Of a stretch of DNA of 64,000 bases, positions 53,531-62,399 are shown piece by piece (position 1 is the stretch's first letter; the number at the start of each line of letters is the position of its first letter). The position numbers were made by a program, and so were the translations under genes. Source of the DNA: Christensenella tenuis (lineage in GTDB: Bacteria; Bacillota; Clostridia; Christensenellales; Christensenellaceae); NCBI RefSeq assembly GCF_014287795.1, contig NZ_JACOON010000005.1, positions 1 through 64,000 of the forward strand. The letters run 5' to 3'. The notes under the pieces were generated by a model. It had not been told where the DNA came from. It ran no database searches and saw only the letters and a list, made by a program, of their open reading frames with translations.

Positions 53531-53884
53531 TCATTCTTTTGTTTCCCCAGAAGGGAAGATAACTGCCAGAAACATTTTAAATTTTTCTACAGCATAGACT
53601 GCATGCGGATGCCGCGCGGGCATCAGGATGGCTTCGCCTGCACGCAGGGTATGCTTTTCTCCGTCAATTGTAATCTCGCCGATACCGTCCAGCGCAATCA
53701 CAAGGGCGTCCCCATGGGATTCATGCGTACTGATTTCCTCCCCTTTGGCAAACGCAAACAATGTAAGGCTTACTGCGCTGTTTTGCGCAAGCGTTTTACT
53801 CGCAACCTGCCCGGGAGAATAATCCACGAGCCCCGCAAAGGGAAGTACGGTTGCAATTTCAATATTTTTCATCAATTGATCCAT
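53531..53884 (-). CDS. Cupin-domain protein
   Basis: A 117-residue single cupin. Motif 1 is SLTLFAFAKGEEISTHESHGDALVIALDG (HxxxH-like with the Glu) and motif 2 is HTLRAGEAILMPARHPHAVYAVE. Such small cupins bind metal and often sense or modify small ligands. AAGGAGG lies 7 bases before ATG 53884. Confidence 0.88.
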   Translation of the reverse strand: MDQLMKNIEIATVLPFAGLVDYSPGQVASKTLAQNSAVSLTLFAFAKGEEISTHESHGDALVIALDGIGEITIDGEKHTLRAGEAILMPARHPHAVYAVEKFKMFLAVIFPSGETKE

Positions 53885-54013
53885 CTTCTGCCTCCTTCCA
53901 ATTCTTCTTTTTTAATAAGCATTTTGGGAGCTGGCAAACAGAATTTTTAAGGAAGCGGTTTAGTTCCCTGGAATGGGGTTAAAAATATAGCACAATCAAA
54001 GGAGGTAATTGCT

Positions 54014-54178
54014 ATGAGCAAGAGAGATATTAATCCCGGTGAATTTGCAGAAGAAGACGAAGTTGTAATGACGGATACCAAACCGGCAGATGTGGAACAG
54101 TTTAAAGACGATGGTGTATCGGCCGCATTTCTGCGCTTTGATGACATGGATGAAGATACAACAGAATCGGATAAATAG
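54014..54178 (+). CDS. Small acidic protein of unknown function
   Basis: A 54-residue, strongly acidic protein (about one third Asp/Glu), MSKRDINPGEFAEEDEVVMT then a FLRFDDMDED stretch. A near-perfect RBS (AAAGGAGGT) lies at ideal spacing and a terminator follows, so it is probably real though short. No family is recognised. Confidence 0.7.
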   Translation: MSKRDINPGEFAEEDEVVMTDTKPADVEQFKDDGVSAAFLRFDDMDEDTTESDK

Positions 54179-54188
54179 AGAAAAAAGC

Positions 54189-54230
54189 ATAAAGGCTGGC
54201 CCGGAAGAAAGAATCCGGACCGGCTTTTTT
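54189..54230 (+). terminator. Terminator of the small acidic gene
   Basis: AAAGGCTGGCCCGGA paired imperfectly with TCCGGACCGGCTTT, then TTTTT. Confidence 0.88.
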
Positions 54231-54281
54231 GATACGGTTTTCTAAAAATATTCTTCCTGGCCAAATTCCCGGGAATTTTAA

Positions 54282-54956
<675 letters not shown>

Positions 54957-54996
54957 TAGTCCGGAAGAAATAATTCGCAAAATTATACTATGTCTG

Positions 54997-55230
54997 ATGG
55001 GAGTGCTGCTGGCGCTTGTGGAGTATGTTGCTTCGATCCTGATTAACTTGGATTATGATGCCCGAACAATGCTCCAGCCGAAACAGACGGGCGTGGCACT
55101 AAACCAGGCGGATGCAACGTCCCCAAAAACGGGTAGCGCTGATCTGGCAATGATCCTCACAATAATTGCGATTGTTGCTGCAAGTACAGTTTTCTTTGCT
55201 GGTAAACAGCTTAGAAAGGCTGAAAGATAA
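54997..55230 (+). CDS. SPKTG-anchored mini-protein, possibly a remnant
   Basis: A 77-residue frame. The C-terminus has the cell-wall sorting layout: SPKTG, then a hydrophobic helix (ADLAMILTIIAIVAASTVFFAG) and a basic tail (KQLRKAER). SPKTG is the motif used by C. difficile-type class B sortase. The N-terminus is hydrophobic (GVLLALVEYVASIL), like a signal peptide, but only about 30 residues lie between. No good RBS precedes ATG 54997. It is either a tiny anchored peptide or an internally deleted surface protein. Confidence 0.55.
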   Translation: MGVLLALVEYVASILINLDYDARTMLQPKQTGVALNQADATSPKTGSADLAMILTIIAIVAASTVFFAGKQLRKAER

Positions 55231-55269
55231 TATTTCCCGGGAATATTATCAAAGCATGAGATATGCAGA

Positions 55270-55302
55270 AAAAGGCCTATCTTTCGGGATAGGCTTTTTT
55301 TG
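55270..55302 (+). terminator. Terminator after the SPKTG gene
   Basis: GCCTATC paired with GATAGGC (six-base loop), then TTTTTTTG. Confidence 0.85.
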
Positions 55303-55345
55303 TAGAGCGAATTGGTCAATAAAAAACTTGCCGGGATAACTGGAT

Positions 55346-56899
55346 TTACTCTTCGTGGGAAAACCCATGCCGTTCGGTACCGCAGGATTCCGGCGTATAA
55401 TAACCGGTACGCTCGGCCTTTTTCGATTTTTTATAAAGGGACGTAAGAACAATAAGCAGCATAGCGGTCCCGATTCCAAGAGCCAGCCAACCGTTTGCCG
55501 TGATGCCCGCTATCACATAGGAAACCAAGCAACAAATAGCGACGAGCATGGCATAAGGAAGCTGTGTGGATACATGTTCAATATGGTTACAATCTGCTCC
55601 TGTAGAGGCCAGTATGGTCGTATCGGAGATTGGGGAAACGTGGTCGCCGCAAACTGCCCCAGCGAGAACCGCCGCGACCGTAATGGTGAGGAACTGGCTT
55701 CCCATATCTCCAAATATTGCCGCAGCGATGGGAATGAGTATGCCAAATGTTCCCCAAGATGTTCCCGTAGCAAAAGCAAGCCCTAAAGCAACAAGGAAGA
55801 AAACGGGCGGAAGGATTGCATGTGCCAGTTGGTTGTCGCTTACCAAATGGCTGACAAAGCCGCCTGCATTCAGGTAATCCTCGCTGCAGATTCCTGATAA
55901 TGTCCATGCGAGGGAAAGAATCAGGATTGCCGGCACCATGGCCTTGAAACCACGTGCAAGGCCGCCTGCAAATTCGCGAAACGTAATGATTTTCCGTGGA
56001 ATATAAAGAAAGAAAATGACAATAACCGCAAAAAATGACCCAAGCACAAGGGAGAGGGAGGAATTGCAATTGGCAAAAGCGCCGGCAATATCTGCTCCTT
56101 CGAAGATTCCGCCGGTATAAAGCATAAAAAAGATACACAAACCAATCAGGGATAAGATAGGAATCAACAAATCGTATACCCTACCATGCTTTTTTGGGCG
56201 CGCGATGCTGTCCTCTTCTTCCTCAGGGAGGACTTCGGCAGGTTCTTTGGCAGCCGCGCGTTTCATCGCGCCAAAATCAAAATTCATCACGATGATAAAT
56301 ACGACCATGATTAGTGTCAATATGGCATAATAATTAAAGGGAATAGTCTGTATAAAGAGGTTAAATCCGTCGATACTGCTGTCCTCCGGCAGGGAGGAAC
56401 CGACTGCCGCCGCCCAACTGGAAATTGGGGCGATAATGCAGACGGGAGCCGCGGTTGCATCAATAATATAGGCGAGCTTTGCGCGTGTAATACCGTAACG
56501 GTCAGTTACCGGCCGCATCACTGTGCCGACAGTCAGGCAATTGAAATAATCATCTACAAAAATCAACGCGCCGAGGCCTGTGGTAGCAAATAAAGCTCCG
56601 CGTTTTGATTTGATGGATTTTGACGCCCATTCTCCATAGGCGCAGCTTGCCCCCGATTTTGTCATCAGGGCGACGATCATTCCCAGAAAAATGAGAAAGA
56701 TGATGATATTCATATTGTTTCCCACACGTTCTCCCATTACGGTGAACGTCGTCTCGAGAGCGGGAATTACCTGAAATCCAGTGAAAAATAACGCGCCCGA
56801 AATAATTCCGATGAAAAGCGATACATATACCTCTTTGGTGAGCAATGCCAAAACGATCGCAACGGCCGGTGGCGCCAGTGCCCATATGGTCTCCTGCAT
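55346..56899 (-). CDS. Na+/H+ antiporter, NhaC family
   Basis: A 517-residue membrane protein with about eleven or twelve transmembrane segments. Family landmarks include FVDDYFNCLTVGTVMRPVTD with its acidic residues, SSWAAAVGSSLPEDSSIDGF and CGDHVSPISDTTILASTGADCNHIEHVSTQLPYA. NhaC-type transporters exchange Na+ for H+ or for carboxylates (malate/lactate in MleN), so substrates are uncertain. A GGGGG RBS precedes ATG 56899; the GNAT gene lies upstream on the same strand. Confidence 0.93.
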   Translation of the reverse strand: MQETIWALAPPAVAIVLALLTKEVYVSLFIGIISGALFFTGFQVIPALETTFTVMGERVGNNMNIIIFLIFLGMIVALMTKSGASCAYGEWASKSIKSKRGALFATTGLGALIFVDDYFNCLTVGTVMRPVTDRYGITRAKLAYIIDATAAPVCIIAPISSWAAAVGSSLPEDSSIDGFNLFIQTIPFNYYAILTLIMVVFIIVMNFDFGAMKRAAAKEPAEVLPEEEEDSIARPKKHGRVYDLLIPILSLIGLCIFFMLYTGGIFEGADIAGAFANCNSSLSLVLGSFFAVIVIFFLYIPRKIITFREFAGGLARGFKAMVPAILILSLAWTLSGICSEDYLNAGGFVSHLVSDNQLAHAILPPVFFLVALGLAFATGTSWGTFGILIPIAAAIFGDMGSQFLTITVAAVLAGAVCGDHVSPISDTTILASTGADCNHIEHVSTQLPYAMLVAICCLVSYVIAGITANGWLALGIGTAMLLIVLTSLYKKSKKAERTGYYTPESCGTERHGFSHEE

Positions 56900-56925
56900 G
56901 TCCTGATCCCCCTTTTTATGCCGCT

Positions 56926-57408
56926 TTACTGGTCGGCTGCTTCACGGATCCGTTTGCCTGCCAGACGGTAAGTTGTCCAGGCATTCATCGGAACTGCCCC
57001 CATAGCATGATAAAAATCAATAGACGGCTGGTTCCAGTCAAGGCAGGTCCATTCCATCCGCTGGCATCCGCGGCGCACTGCTTCGGCGGCAACTGCCTGG
57101 AACAGTTTTTTTCCGATCCCCAGTCCGCGCATTTCCTGGTCAACGAATAAGTCTTCAAGGTATAGGCCGGTACGGCCCTGGAATGTTGAAAAATTTTCGA
57201 AATACAAAGCAAAGCCCACCGGTTTTCCTTCATATTCCGCAATCAAAACCTCGGCGGCGCCCTGGTCAAACACATAGGTTTCAATGCTCTGGACCGTTGC
57301 GACAACCTCGTCGCTCATTTTTTCATAGGCAGCTATTTTTTGTATAAATGCGAGCACCAAACCAGCATCAGTTCTTTGTGCCTGGCGTATATTTAATTTT
57401 TGTTCCAT
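56926..57408 (-). CDS. GNAT acetyltransferase, spermidine/thialysine N-acetyltransferase-like
   Basis: A 160-residue acetyltransferase of the SSAT type. It has LNIRQAQRTDAGLVLAFIQKIAAYEKM, the GLYLEDLFVDQEMRGLGIGKKLF acetyl-CoA motif and WNQPSIDFYHAMGAVPMNAWTTYRL, each close to the SSAT consensus. The substrate is probably a polyamine or a related diamine. It lies 26 bases upstream of the NhaC gene in the same direction. Confidence 0.9.
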   Translation of the reverse strand: MEQKLNIRQAQRTDAGLVLAFIQKIAAYEKMSDEVVATVQSIETYVFDQGAAEVLIAEYEGKPVGFALYFENFSTFQGRTGLYLEDLFVDQEMRGLGIGKKLFQAVAAEAVRRGCQRMEWTCLDWNQPSIDFYHAMGAVPMNAWTTYRLAGKRIREAADQ

Positions 57409-57542
57409 TATGAAAGTCTCCGCCCAATCAAATTAAGTTACTTTCAGAATAGCACAGAACGCAAATGCCTTCAATAAAAAATGCCTTTTCCATGTATCTG
57501 TAAATAGGGCGTATCAGAATAAGGATCTGCTGGATCCGAAAT
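57409..57542. other. Intergenic, no gene seen
   Basis: The upstream region of the GNAT gene. No promoter stands out. The next 450 bases to 58000 hold only broken coding remnants. Confidence 0.4.
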
Positions 57543-57674
57543 ATGGCAGGCAGGAAAAGGACGATGCGCTCGGTATATGTCGGCATGTTGACCGGCCCAG
57601 TGACGAAGGGGATCGCGGATAACAAATTATACGAAGCTTATGAACTGCCCGGAAAGGAAGGCGTCTTATATTAG
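57543..57674 (+). pseudogene. Possible decayed coding fragment
   Basis: A 43-codon frame (MAGRKRTMRSVYVGMLTGPV, then KLYEAYELPGKEGVLY and TAG) reads like protein-coding sequence. The same bases upstream are open in another frame (LLDPKYGRQEKDDALG), so the two may be halves of one gene split by a frameshift. No family is recognised and the claim is weak. Confidence 0.3.
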
Positions 57675-57732
57675 CAAAGTATTTACTGCCGGGCCGGACG
57701 GCTAATCCCGGCAGGGGAAGGAGGTGTAAATT

Positions 57733-57765
57733 ATGGCAACCGCAGCATTGTTTTTGTTATATTAA
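57733..57765 (+). pseudogene. Frameshifted small membrane peptide
   Basis: A strong GGAAGGAGGTG lies just upstream of an ATG that opens only ten codons (MATAALFLLY). One base shift gives a longer hydrophobic peptide (SIVFVILSAWFLVGSIKHWNR) to a stop at about 57809. This suggests a small transmembrane protein inactivated by a one-base change. Confidence 0.35.
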
Positions 57766-57827
57766 GCGCATGGTTTTTAGTAGGATCAATTAAACACTGG
57801 AATAGATAATGATAGGGGGAATTTAGA

Positions 57828-58001
57828 CTGCCGGGCAACTACCAAAAGGAAGCGGCTTGGATTAAGGGAACGTATACTGACCTCCGGGCGGGAGTCGATA
57901 AGGAACTTGCAGACAAGCTGAAAGCATATCTGGAAGAAGAAGCTATAAACTTACGCAGACTGTCTCCGGGAAAAAATAAAAGAGACAATAGGCCGCTCTA
58001 A
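57828..58001 (+). pseudogene. Ribbon-helix-helix-like fragment truncated next to the IS
   Basis: A frame with no ATG encodes NYQKEAAWIKGTYTDLRAGV, then DKELADKLKAYLEEE. The DKELADKLKAYLEEE stretch resembles the first helix of CopG/Arc-type ribbon-helix-helix proteins. The following residues (LRRLSPGKNKRDNRPL) do not continue the domain, so the gene was probably cut by the IS256 insertion or by a deletion. Confidence 0.4.
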
Positions 58002-59210
58002 TGATGAGCGAGCATCTAGGCTATGAGCCGTATGAGCGTTCAGACGAGGCAAACTCACGCAATGGCAAAAAAGCCAAACGGCTACGGAGCAAATATGGCG
58101 AAATACCCGTTGCGGTGCCACAAGACCGCGAGAGCACGTTTGAGCCAAAGATCGTGAAGAAGCGGCAGAAGGATATTTCCAGCATTGAGGACAAGATAAT
58201 CTCCATGTATGCCAAAGGCATGACAACACGGCAGATATCCGAACAGATCGATGATATCTACGGGTTCGAGGTCTCAGAGGGCCTTGTCTCAGACATCACT
58301 GACAAGCTGCTGCCGCAAATAGAAGAATGGCAGCACCGACCGCTCAGCGAGGTATATCCAATCCTGTTTATAGACGCAGTGCATTTCTCAGTCAGGGATA
58401 ATGGTGTCATCCGCAAACTGGCGGCGTATGTGATACTGGGCATCAGTGAGGAAGGCCGCAAAGAAGCGTTGAGCATCCAGATAAGCGAAAACGAGAGCGC
58501 GAAATACTGGCTTTCTGTGCTGAACGAGCTAAAGAATCGCGGAGTCAGGGATATCCTGATCCTGTGTGCGGATGGGCTTTCAGGCATCAAGGAAGCGATT
58601 GCAGCATCTTTCCCCGAAACAGAATACCAACGCTGCATCGTGCATCAGGTACGCAATACGCTGCGCTACGTGGCGGAGAAGGACAAGAAAGCCTTTGCCA
58701 CGGATTTGAAGACCATCTATCACGCGCCCACTGAGCAGAGCGGATTTGAGCGCATGGAGGCGATTACAGAGAAGTGGCGCGATAAGTACCCCCACGCCAT
58801 GAAAAGCTGGTCAGCGAACTGGGATGTCATCTGCCCGATCTTCAAATTTTCGATGGAGGTGAGGAAGGTCATCTACACGACCAATGCCATCGAAAGCCTG
58901 AATAACACCTACCGTCGTCTGAACCGCCAGAGGAGCGTATTTCCAAGTGATACAGCGCTTTTGAAGGCTCTATATCTAGCAACATTCGAGGCCACCAAAA
59001 AATGGACGATGCCGCTCAGAAATTGGGGTAAAGTCTACGGTGAACTGGCGATTATGTACCCTGAGCGACTACCAATCTGATGTTTTTCTGTTGACAATGC
59101 CCTTCTGGGGCTGTATATTGTGAAAAAGGCTCGGGAGACGAACCCGGCTCCCAAACCTTAAATAAATCTTGTCATTGAAAGCCTATTTACAGAGATTATT
59201 TCACAGGCCC
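57990..59210 (+). mobile_element. IS256-family insertion sequence, left end lost
   Basis: The element contains the transposase at 58001-59080 and, at the right, a terminal-inverted-repeat-like end (GCCTATTTACAGAGATTATT at 59181-59200, then TCACAGGCCC to 59210). The matching left terminus is not found; sequence left of 57990 is unrelated to IS256 N-termini. The right end lies inside the DUF1273 gene. Confidence 0.8.
58001..59080 (+). CDS. IS256-family transposase, N-terminally truncated
   Basis: A 359-residue transposase; intact members have about 390-410. It begins at MMSEHLGYEPYERSDEANSRNG, which in relatives lies 40-50 residues into the protein, and the frame has a stop (TAG) at 57989. The catalytic DDE is still present: Asp in LFIDAVHFSVR, Asp in ILCADGLSGIKEA and Glu in TTNAIESLNNTYRR; the CIVHQVRN motif is intact. 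Loss of the N-terminal DNA-binding part and of the left end makes it immobile by itself. Confidence 0.88.
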   Translation: MMSEHLGYEPYERSDEANSRNGKKAKRLRSKYGEIPVAVPQDRESTFEPKIVKKRQKDISSIEDKIISMYAKGMTTRQISEQIDDIYGFEVSEGLVSDITDKLLPQIEEWQHRPLSEVYPILFIDAVHFSVRDNGVIRKLAAYVILGISEEGRKEALSIQISENESAKYWLSVLNELKNRGVRDILILCADGLSGIKEAIAASFPETEYQRCIVHQVRNTLRYVAEKDKKAFATDLKTIYHAPTEQSGFERMEAITEKWRDKYPHAMKSWSANWDVICPIFKFSMEVRKVIYTTNAIESLNNTYRRLNRQRSVFPSDTALLKALYLATFEATKKWTMPLRNWGKVYGELAIMYPERLPI

Positions 59211-59614
59211 ATCATATATCTGTTGCGTTCAAAATAGCAATTAGAATGATAGTCTTCACCTGTGTAAATTAATTCATCTGAACGAACCTCTAACGCGACA
59301 TGTCGTAAACGCCATTCTTCCGAACAGTTTTCGCTGTGCTCCGGAAACGGGATAACCGCAATTAACTGCAAATCACGCCATTCTTTACGTTCTTCACGCA
59401 TCTCTAGTATTGTCTCTCCGCACAAAATATCAAATCCTCGTGCCATTCCACAAAGAAAGAATTGAAATCCGTCTAAGATTGCACAAGCGATGGCTTTGTG
59501 TATATCTGATTTCAATTGCTGGTATTGCGGATTATCCACTACTAGACTAAATGAAAATTTCTCTGGTCTATATCCACTAAAGCAACAAGTTTGATTTTTA
59601 TATTCATATTCCAT
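59201..59614 (-). pseudogene. DUF1273/SLOG-family protein, 3' end cut by the IS
   Basis: The frame encodes MEYEYKNQTCCFSGYRPEKF, then LCGMARGFDILCGETILEMR and YHSNCYFERNRYM, all features of the YpsA-like DUF1273 family (SLOG fold, GxARGxD nucleotide-binding loop). The normal protein continues about 50-60 residues after NRYMV; here the last three residues (MGL) come from the IS right end and a stop follows. I chose the start at 59614 after AAGGTGG. The missing 3' half is not found left of the IS. Confidence 0.8.
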
Positions 59615-59639
59615 AATAGCCACCTTTTTTAACAAAACG

Positions 59640-59700
59640 ACTTCGACCAGCAGTGCTGGTCATCATGTGCATGATATTACCATATACTGTAATAAAAAAC
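59640..59700. promoter_or_regulatory. Inverted repeats between divergent genes
   Basis: The segment between the truncated DUF1273 gene and the XRE gene holds a near-palindrome GACCAGC-AGT-GCTGGTC-type repeat (59648-59664) and ATTAC-N8-GTAAT (59678-59695). They are plausible operators for the XRE protein. A TATACT -10 candidate lies in the second repeat. Confidence 0.45.
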
Positions 59701-59727
59701 AAGCACTAAAGGTCAAAAGAGGGATAT

Positions 59728-59967
59728 ATGTTTAAAAATAAAAACACGGATGGCAGTTTAAATATTTGTGGTGCAAGAATTACCGCTTTGCGTAAAAAAT
59801 TGGGCATATCGCAAAGGGCACTGGCAGATAAAATTCAATTGCAAGGTATTGATTTGAGTAAAAATGCAATTCAGCAGATAGAAAGTGGCGAACGATTTGT
59901 AACTGATATTGAGCTAAGAGCTTTTGCAAAATTTTTCAAGGTTGCTTCGGATGCATTGTTAGATTAA
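59728..59967 (+). CDS. XRE-family small regulator
   Basis: A 79-residue, almost pure helix-turn-helix protein: ARITALRKKLGISQRALADKIQLQGIDLSKNAIQQIESGERFV. It carries the longer turn between helices 2 and 3 seen in some phage-like repressors. AGAGGG precedes ATG 59728. It is divergent from the truncated DUF1273 gene and convergent with the TOPRIM gene; it may govern the AT-rich island. Confidence 0.88.
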   Translation: MFKNKNTDGSLNICGARITALRKKLGISQRALADKIQLQGIDLSKNAIQQIESGERFVTDIELRAFAKFFKVASDALLD

Positions 59968-60022
59968 CAGCATCAGACATTGCGAGAGCGAATCAATGCT
60001 ATCGAGGCGCACCATTGAAGCC

Positions 60023-60808
60023 TTACTTAACAGAACATAACTTATGCAACTCCAAAAAGGTATCATTAAATCCGCTGTAATTCTCCCACGGTATAGATCT
60101 TAATATCTTATCGCCCGCATCGAATGTCCGATGTGGAGAAACTACGCTAAAGTAAGTACCGAAAGATATCTTTGACTTTATACCTCTCCTCTTTAGATAT
60201 CTTTCTTTAATATTTTCTATTGTTTCTAATGAAGTTGTAAATTTATCGCACTGCTCAACTAAAGTATTTTCACAATAATCAATTTCTTTTCTGCAACTTA
60301 GTAAAAAATTTTCTAAAGTTCCTACAGTATCAAATGGAATAACCAATGGTAAGATCAACAATGGTTGCCTTCTCTCGGAATACTGCAACTCAGCCCATTC
60401 ATTATTTTCCAAATTCACATCTTCTAGTGAATTAGATACTATTATCCTTGAAATATCTTCAAGAATATTATGTTCAGCATGCTCATCATCTCGATCAAAA
60501 AGAAGCACCATACGTTCAAACGGTTCACTGTTAGACATGCTATTAATATCTAAGACCTGTGCAAATCCATCTTTGATTGCAGTAATACCACCGACCGCGT
60601 ATATACATAATAAATCTTCACCGGGGTTAATATACCATGAAAATTCTTGTGTCATACTATTTTCAATACCAAACTCAAGAATTCGTTCGGATATTCCACG
60701 GCATTGACTCTCTTTTTTCGACAAAAAGATCCATTCGTCTGTTTTGCTTAAATAGTAACTTAATATTATTGCATCAGTTTTGCCTTCGCAGATGATGATA
60801 CTTTTCAT
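60023..60808 (-). CDS. TOPRIM-domain protein, partner of the ATPase
   Basis: A 261-residue protein with a TOPRIM-like domain: the first motif is IIICEGKTDAIIL (Glu8, Asp12) and the second is MVLLFDRDDEH (Asp105-Asp107), the acidic metal-binding set of OLD nucleases and related DUF3226/DUF4435 proteins. The C-terminal half is helical with no recognised domain. The gene begins directly at the stop of the upstream ATPase gene (TAA-ATG), so the two are translationally coupled. It is probably the effector nuclease or ribonuclease of the pair. Confidence 0.82.
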   Translation of the reverse strand: MKSIIICEGKTDAIILSYYLSKTDEWIFLSKKESQCRGISERILEFGIENSMTQEFSWYINPGEDLLCIYAVGGITAIKDGFAQVLDINSMSNSEPFERMVLLFDRDDEHAEHNILEDISRIIVSNSLEDVNLENNEWAELQYSERRQPLLILPLVIPFDTVGTLENFLLSCRKEIDYCENTLVEQCDKFTTSLETIENIKERYLKRRGIKSKISFGTYFSVVSPHRTFDAGDKILRSIPWENYSGFNDTFLELHKLCSVK

Positions 60809-61906
60809 TTATCTTAACTCCGCATTGTTTCTAAATCGTAAATTAAAAGCCTTTTGTCCATCTATCACCCGCGCATATGTTCTGTCACTATCATTGTCTA
60901 ACATTATAATCTTCAATAAGTTTGATCTGCCCTGACAGCATTGGATAATTTTATCTAATGCTTCCTGACTATGTGTAGTAAGAAATAATTGAATATGATT
61001 ACGCTGGCATACTTCGATTAAAAATTTGAATACATTATCCATAGCTTTTGTATGAATAGACGACTCAAATTCGTCAATTAGTAATATTCCACCATCCATT
61101 GAAGCGATTGTTGATGCAAATAAAACTACTTTTTTAGTTCCATCCCCATATGATGATAGCGGTATAAAACCATTACGTTTGTTTTCAATAAACATCACTC
61201 TCTTATTGGTATCGTCATCGACATCAATTCGCACATCTACAACATCTGGATCAAATAACTTTAATAATTCAATAGTATAGTAATAAGCATCTTTTTGGCG
61301 AATAGATGGTAGGGGGAAATTTGAAGTAATATGATCGATTGGAGAAATGTATTTTATACTAGAAGATCTAGACAGAGTTCCTTGGATTCTCTTATACTTG
61401 TGAAACTCGAAATATGATACCTCGCGTTCATAAAATTCTAATTGCCTATTTTGTTGAGGAAAGACACTATATATTTCGCCAGTTAATACATCTATTTCCT
61501 CCGAAGGCATATTTCGTTTCTGATTTGAAGACAATGCTTCCATCTCATCTGGATTAAGTATGGTTCTTTCTACATGACCATTTAACTTAATACTAGAAAC
61601 CTCATCTTTTATGAAAGCTTCTATATCAAGGTAATATTGATCTCCACGCTTAACTAAAGCAGATAGTAACGAGCCATAACTTGAAGCACGATAAAAAAAC
61701 GGCGAAGCAACATCTCGTTGTCTAGCAACATAAGCGATATTGTTAATGTTATGTGGCAAACAAGAAATGCGGATCGCCTCCAACACACTAGTTTTTCCAC
61801 TATTGTTGTCTCCAACAATAACATTTATATTGCCAATATTAGAGATTCTTACGTCCCTCAACCCACGATAAGCACGGATATGCATGTCAGATAGATATCT
61901 ATTCAT
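60809..61906 (-). CDS. OLD-like AAA/ABC-type ATPase of a defence pair
   Basis: A 365-residue ATPase of the AAA_15/AAA_21 (RecF/SMC-like) type. Walker A is GDNNSGKTS (32-40), the signature is SSYGDG (251-256), Walker B is ILLIDEFE (274-281) and the switch His is in TTHSQEALD (310-318). The insertion between Walker A and signature (about 60-240) is unassigned. Domain plan and order match the ATPase gene of two-component OLD-type systems such as PARIS, followed at once by a TOPRIM gene. Confidence 0.88.
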   Translation of the reverse strand: MNRYLSDMHIRAYRGLRDVRISNIGNINVIVGDNNSGKTSVLEAIRISCLPHNINNIAYVARQRDVASPFFYRASSYGSLLSALVKRGDQYYLDIEAFIKDEVSSIKLNGHVERTILNPDEMEALSSNQKRNMPSEEIDVLTGEIYSVFPQQNRQLEFYEREVSYFEFHKYKRIQGTLSRSSSIKYISPIDHITSNFPLPSIRQKDAYYYTIELLKLFDPDVVDVRIDVDDDTNKRVMFIENKRNGFIPLSSYGDGTKKVVLFASTIASMDGGILLIDEFESSIHTKAMDNVFKFLIEVCQRNHIQLFLTTHSQEALDKIIQCCQGRSNLLKIIMLDNDSDRTYARVIDGQKAFNLRFRNNAELR

Positions 61907-61944
61907 AATTTTGTGCTCACCTCATAATACCTTCAAATTACTAA

Positions 61945-61972
61945 ATCATAAAATACATACATCTGGTGTCAA
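61945..61972 (-). promoter_or_regulatory. Promoter of the ATPase-TOPRIM operon
   Basis: On the minus strand TTGACA (61972-61967) and TATGAT (61950-61945) are 16 bases apart, 39 bases before the ATPase start. Confidence 0.65.
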
Positions 61973-62213
61973 GCAATTTTATTGCCAAAAGCAAAGTTTT
62001 TAGCTATTCGCGCTAAATGACAAAACATTGTGTTTAGCCAAACTTTTAAATAAAACTGATCTAATTGCATTTTACCTTATACCTCGCAAATAATCAATAT
62101 TCACAAGAAATATACGTACAGATTAAATGTCGGCAATCAAAATTTATTAAAATATTGTAAACATCATAAAATAAGCGAGAATTAAAAATTAAGAAAGTTT
62201 TGAGTCTTTTTAC

Positions 62214-62242
62214 AAAAAGGACAGATTTACTGTCTGCCCTTT
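62214..62242 (-). terminator. Terminator downstream of the DUF5131 gene
   Basis: Read on the minus strand, AAAGG-CAGA pairs with TCTG-CCTTT (one mismatch each arm) and runs into a T-rich tract. It is 160 bases beyond the DUF5131 stop. Confidence 0.55.
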
Positions 62243-62399
62243 AAACTTATTATCATTCCAAACGCCAAATCTATCAGATATAAACGATTAGTCTCTTTAA
62301 GACAAAATAGATGCAGGCAAAACGGTGTTCTTGAAGAAATAAGCTGTATAGAATGAGAGATTGCCTTTGTTGGATTTTTCTAGAATCCCAATTTGACAT

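Larger units (their letters stand above)
61907..62399. other. AT-rich intergenic region, no gene seen
   Basis: About 490 bases with no coding frame. It holds the promoter of the ATPase-TOPRIM operon at its left edge and the terminator of the upstream DUF5131 operon; nothing else is recognised. Confidence 0.5.

Noticed and set aside
58001..59080. An intact, mobile IS256
   Set aside because: The N-terminal 40-50 residues and the left terminal repeat are missing.
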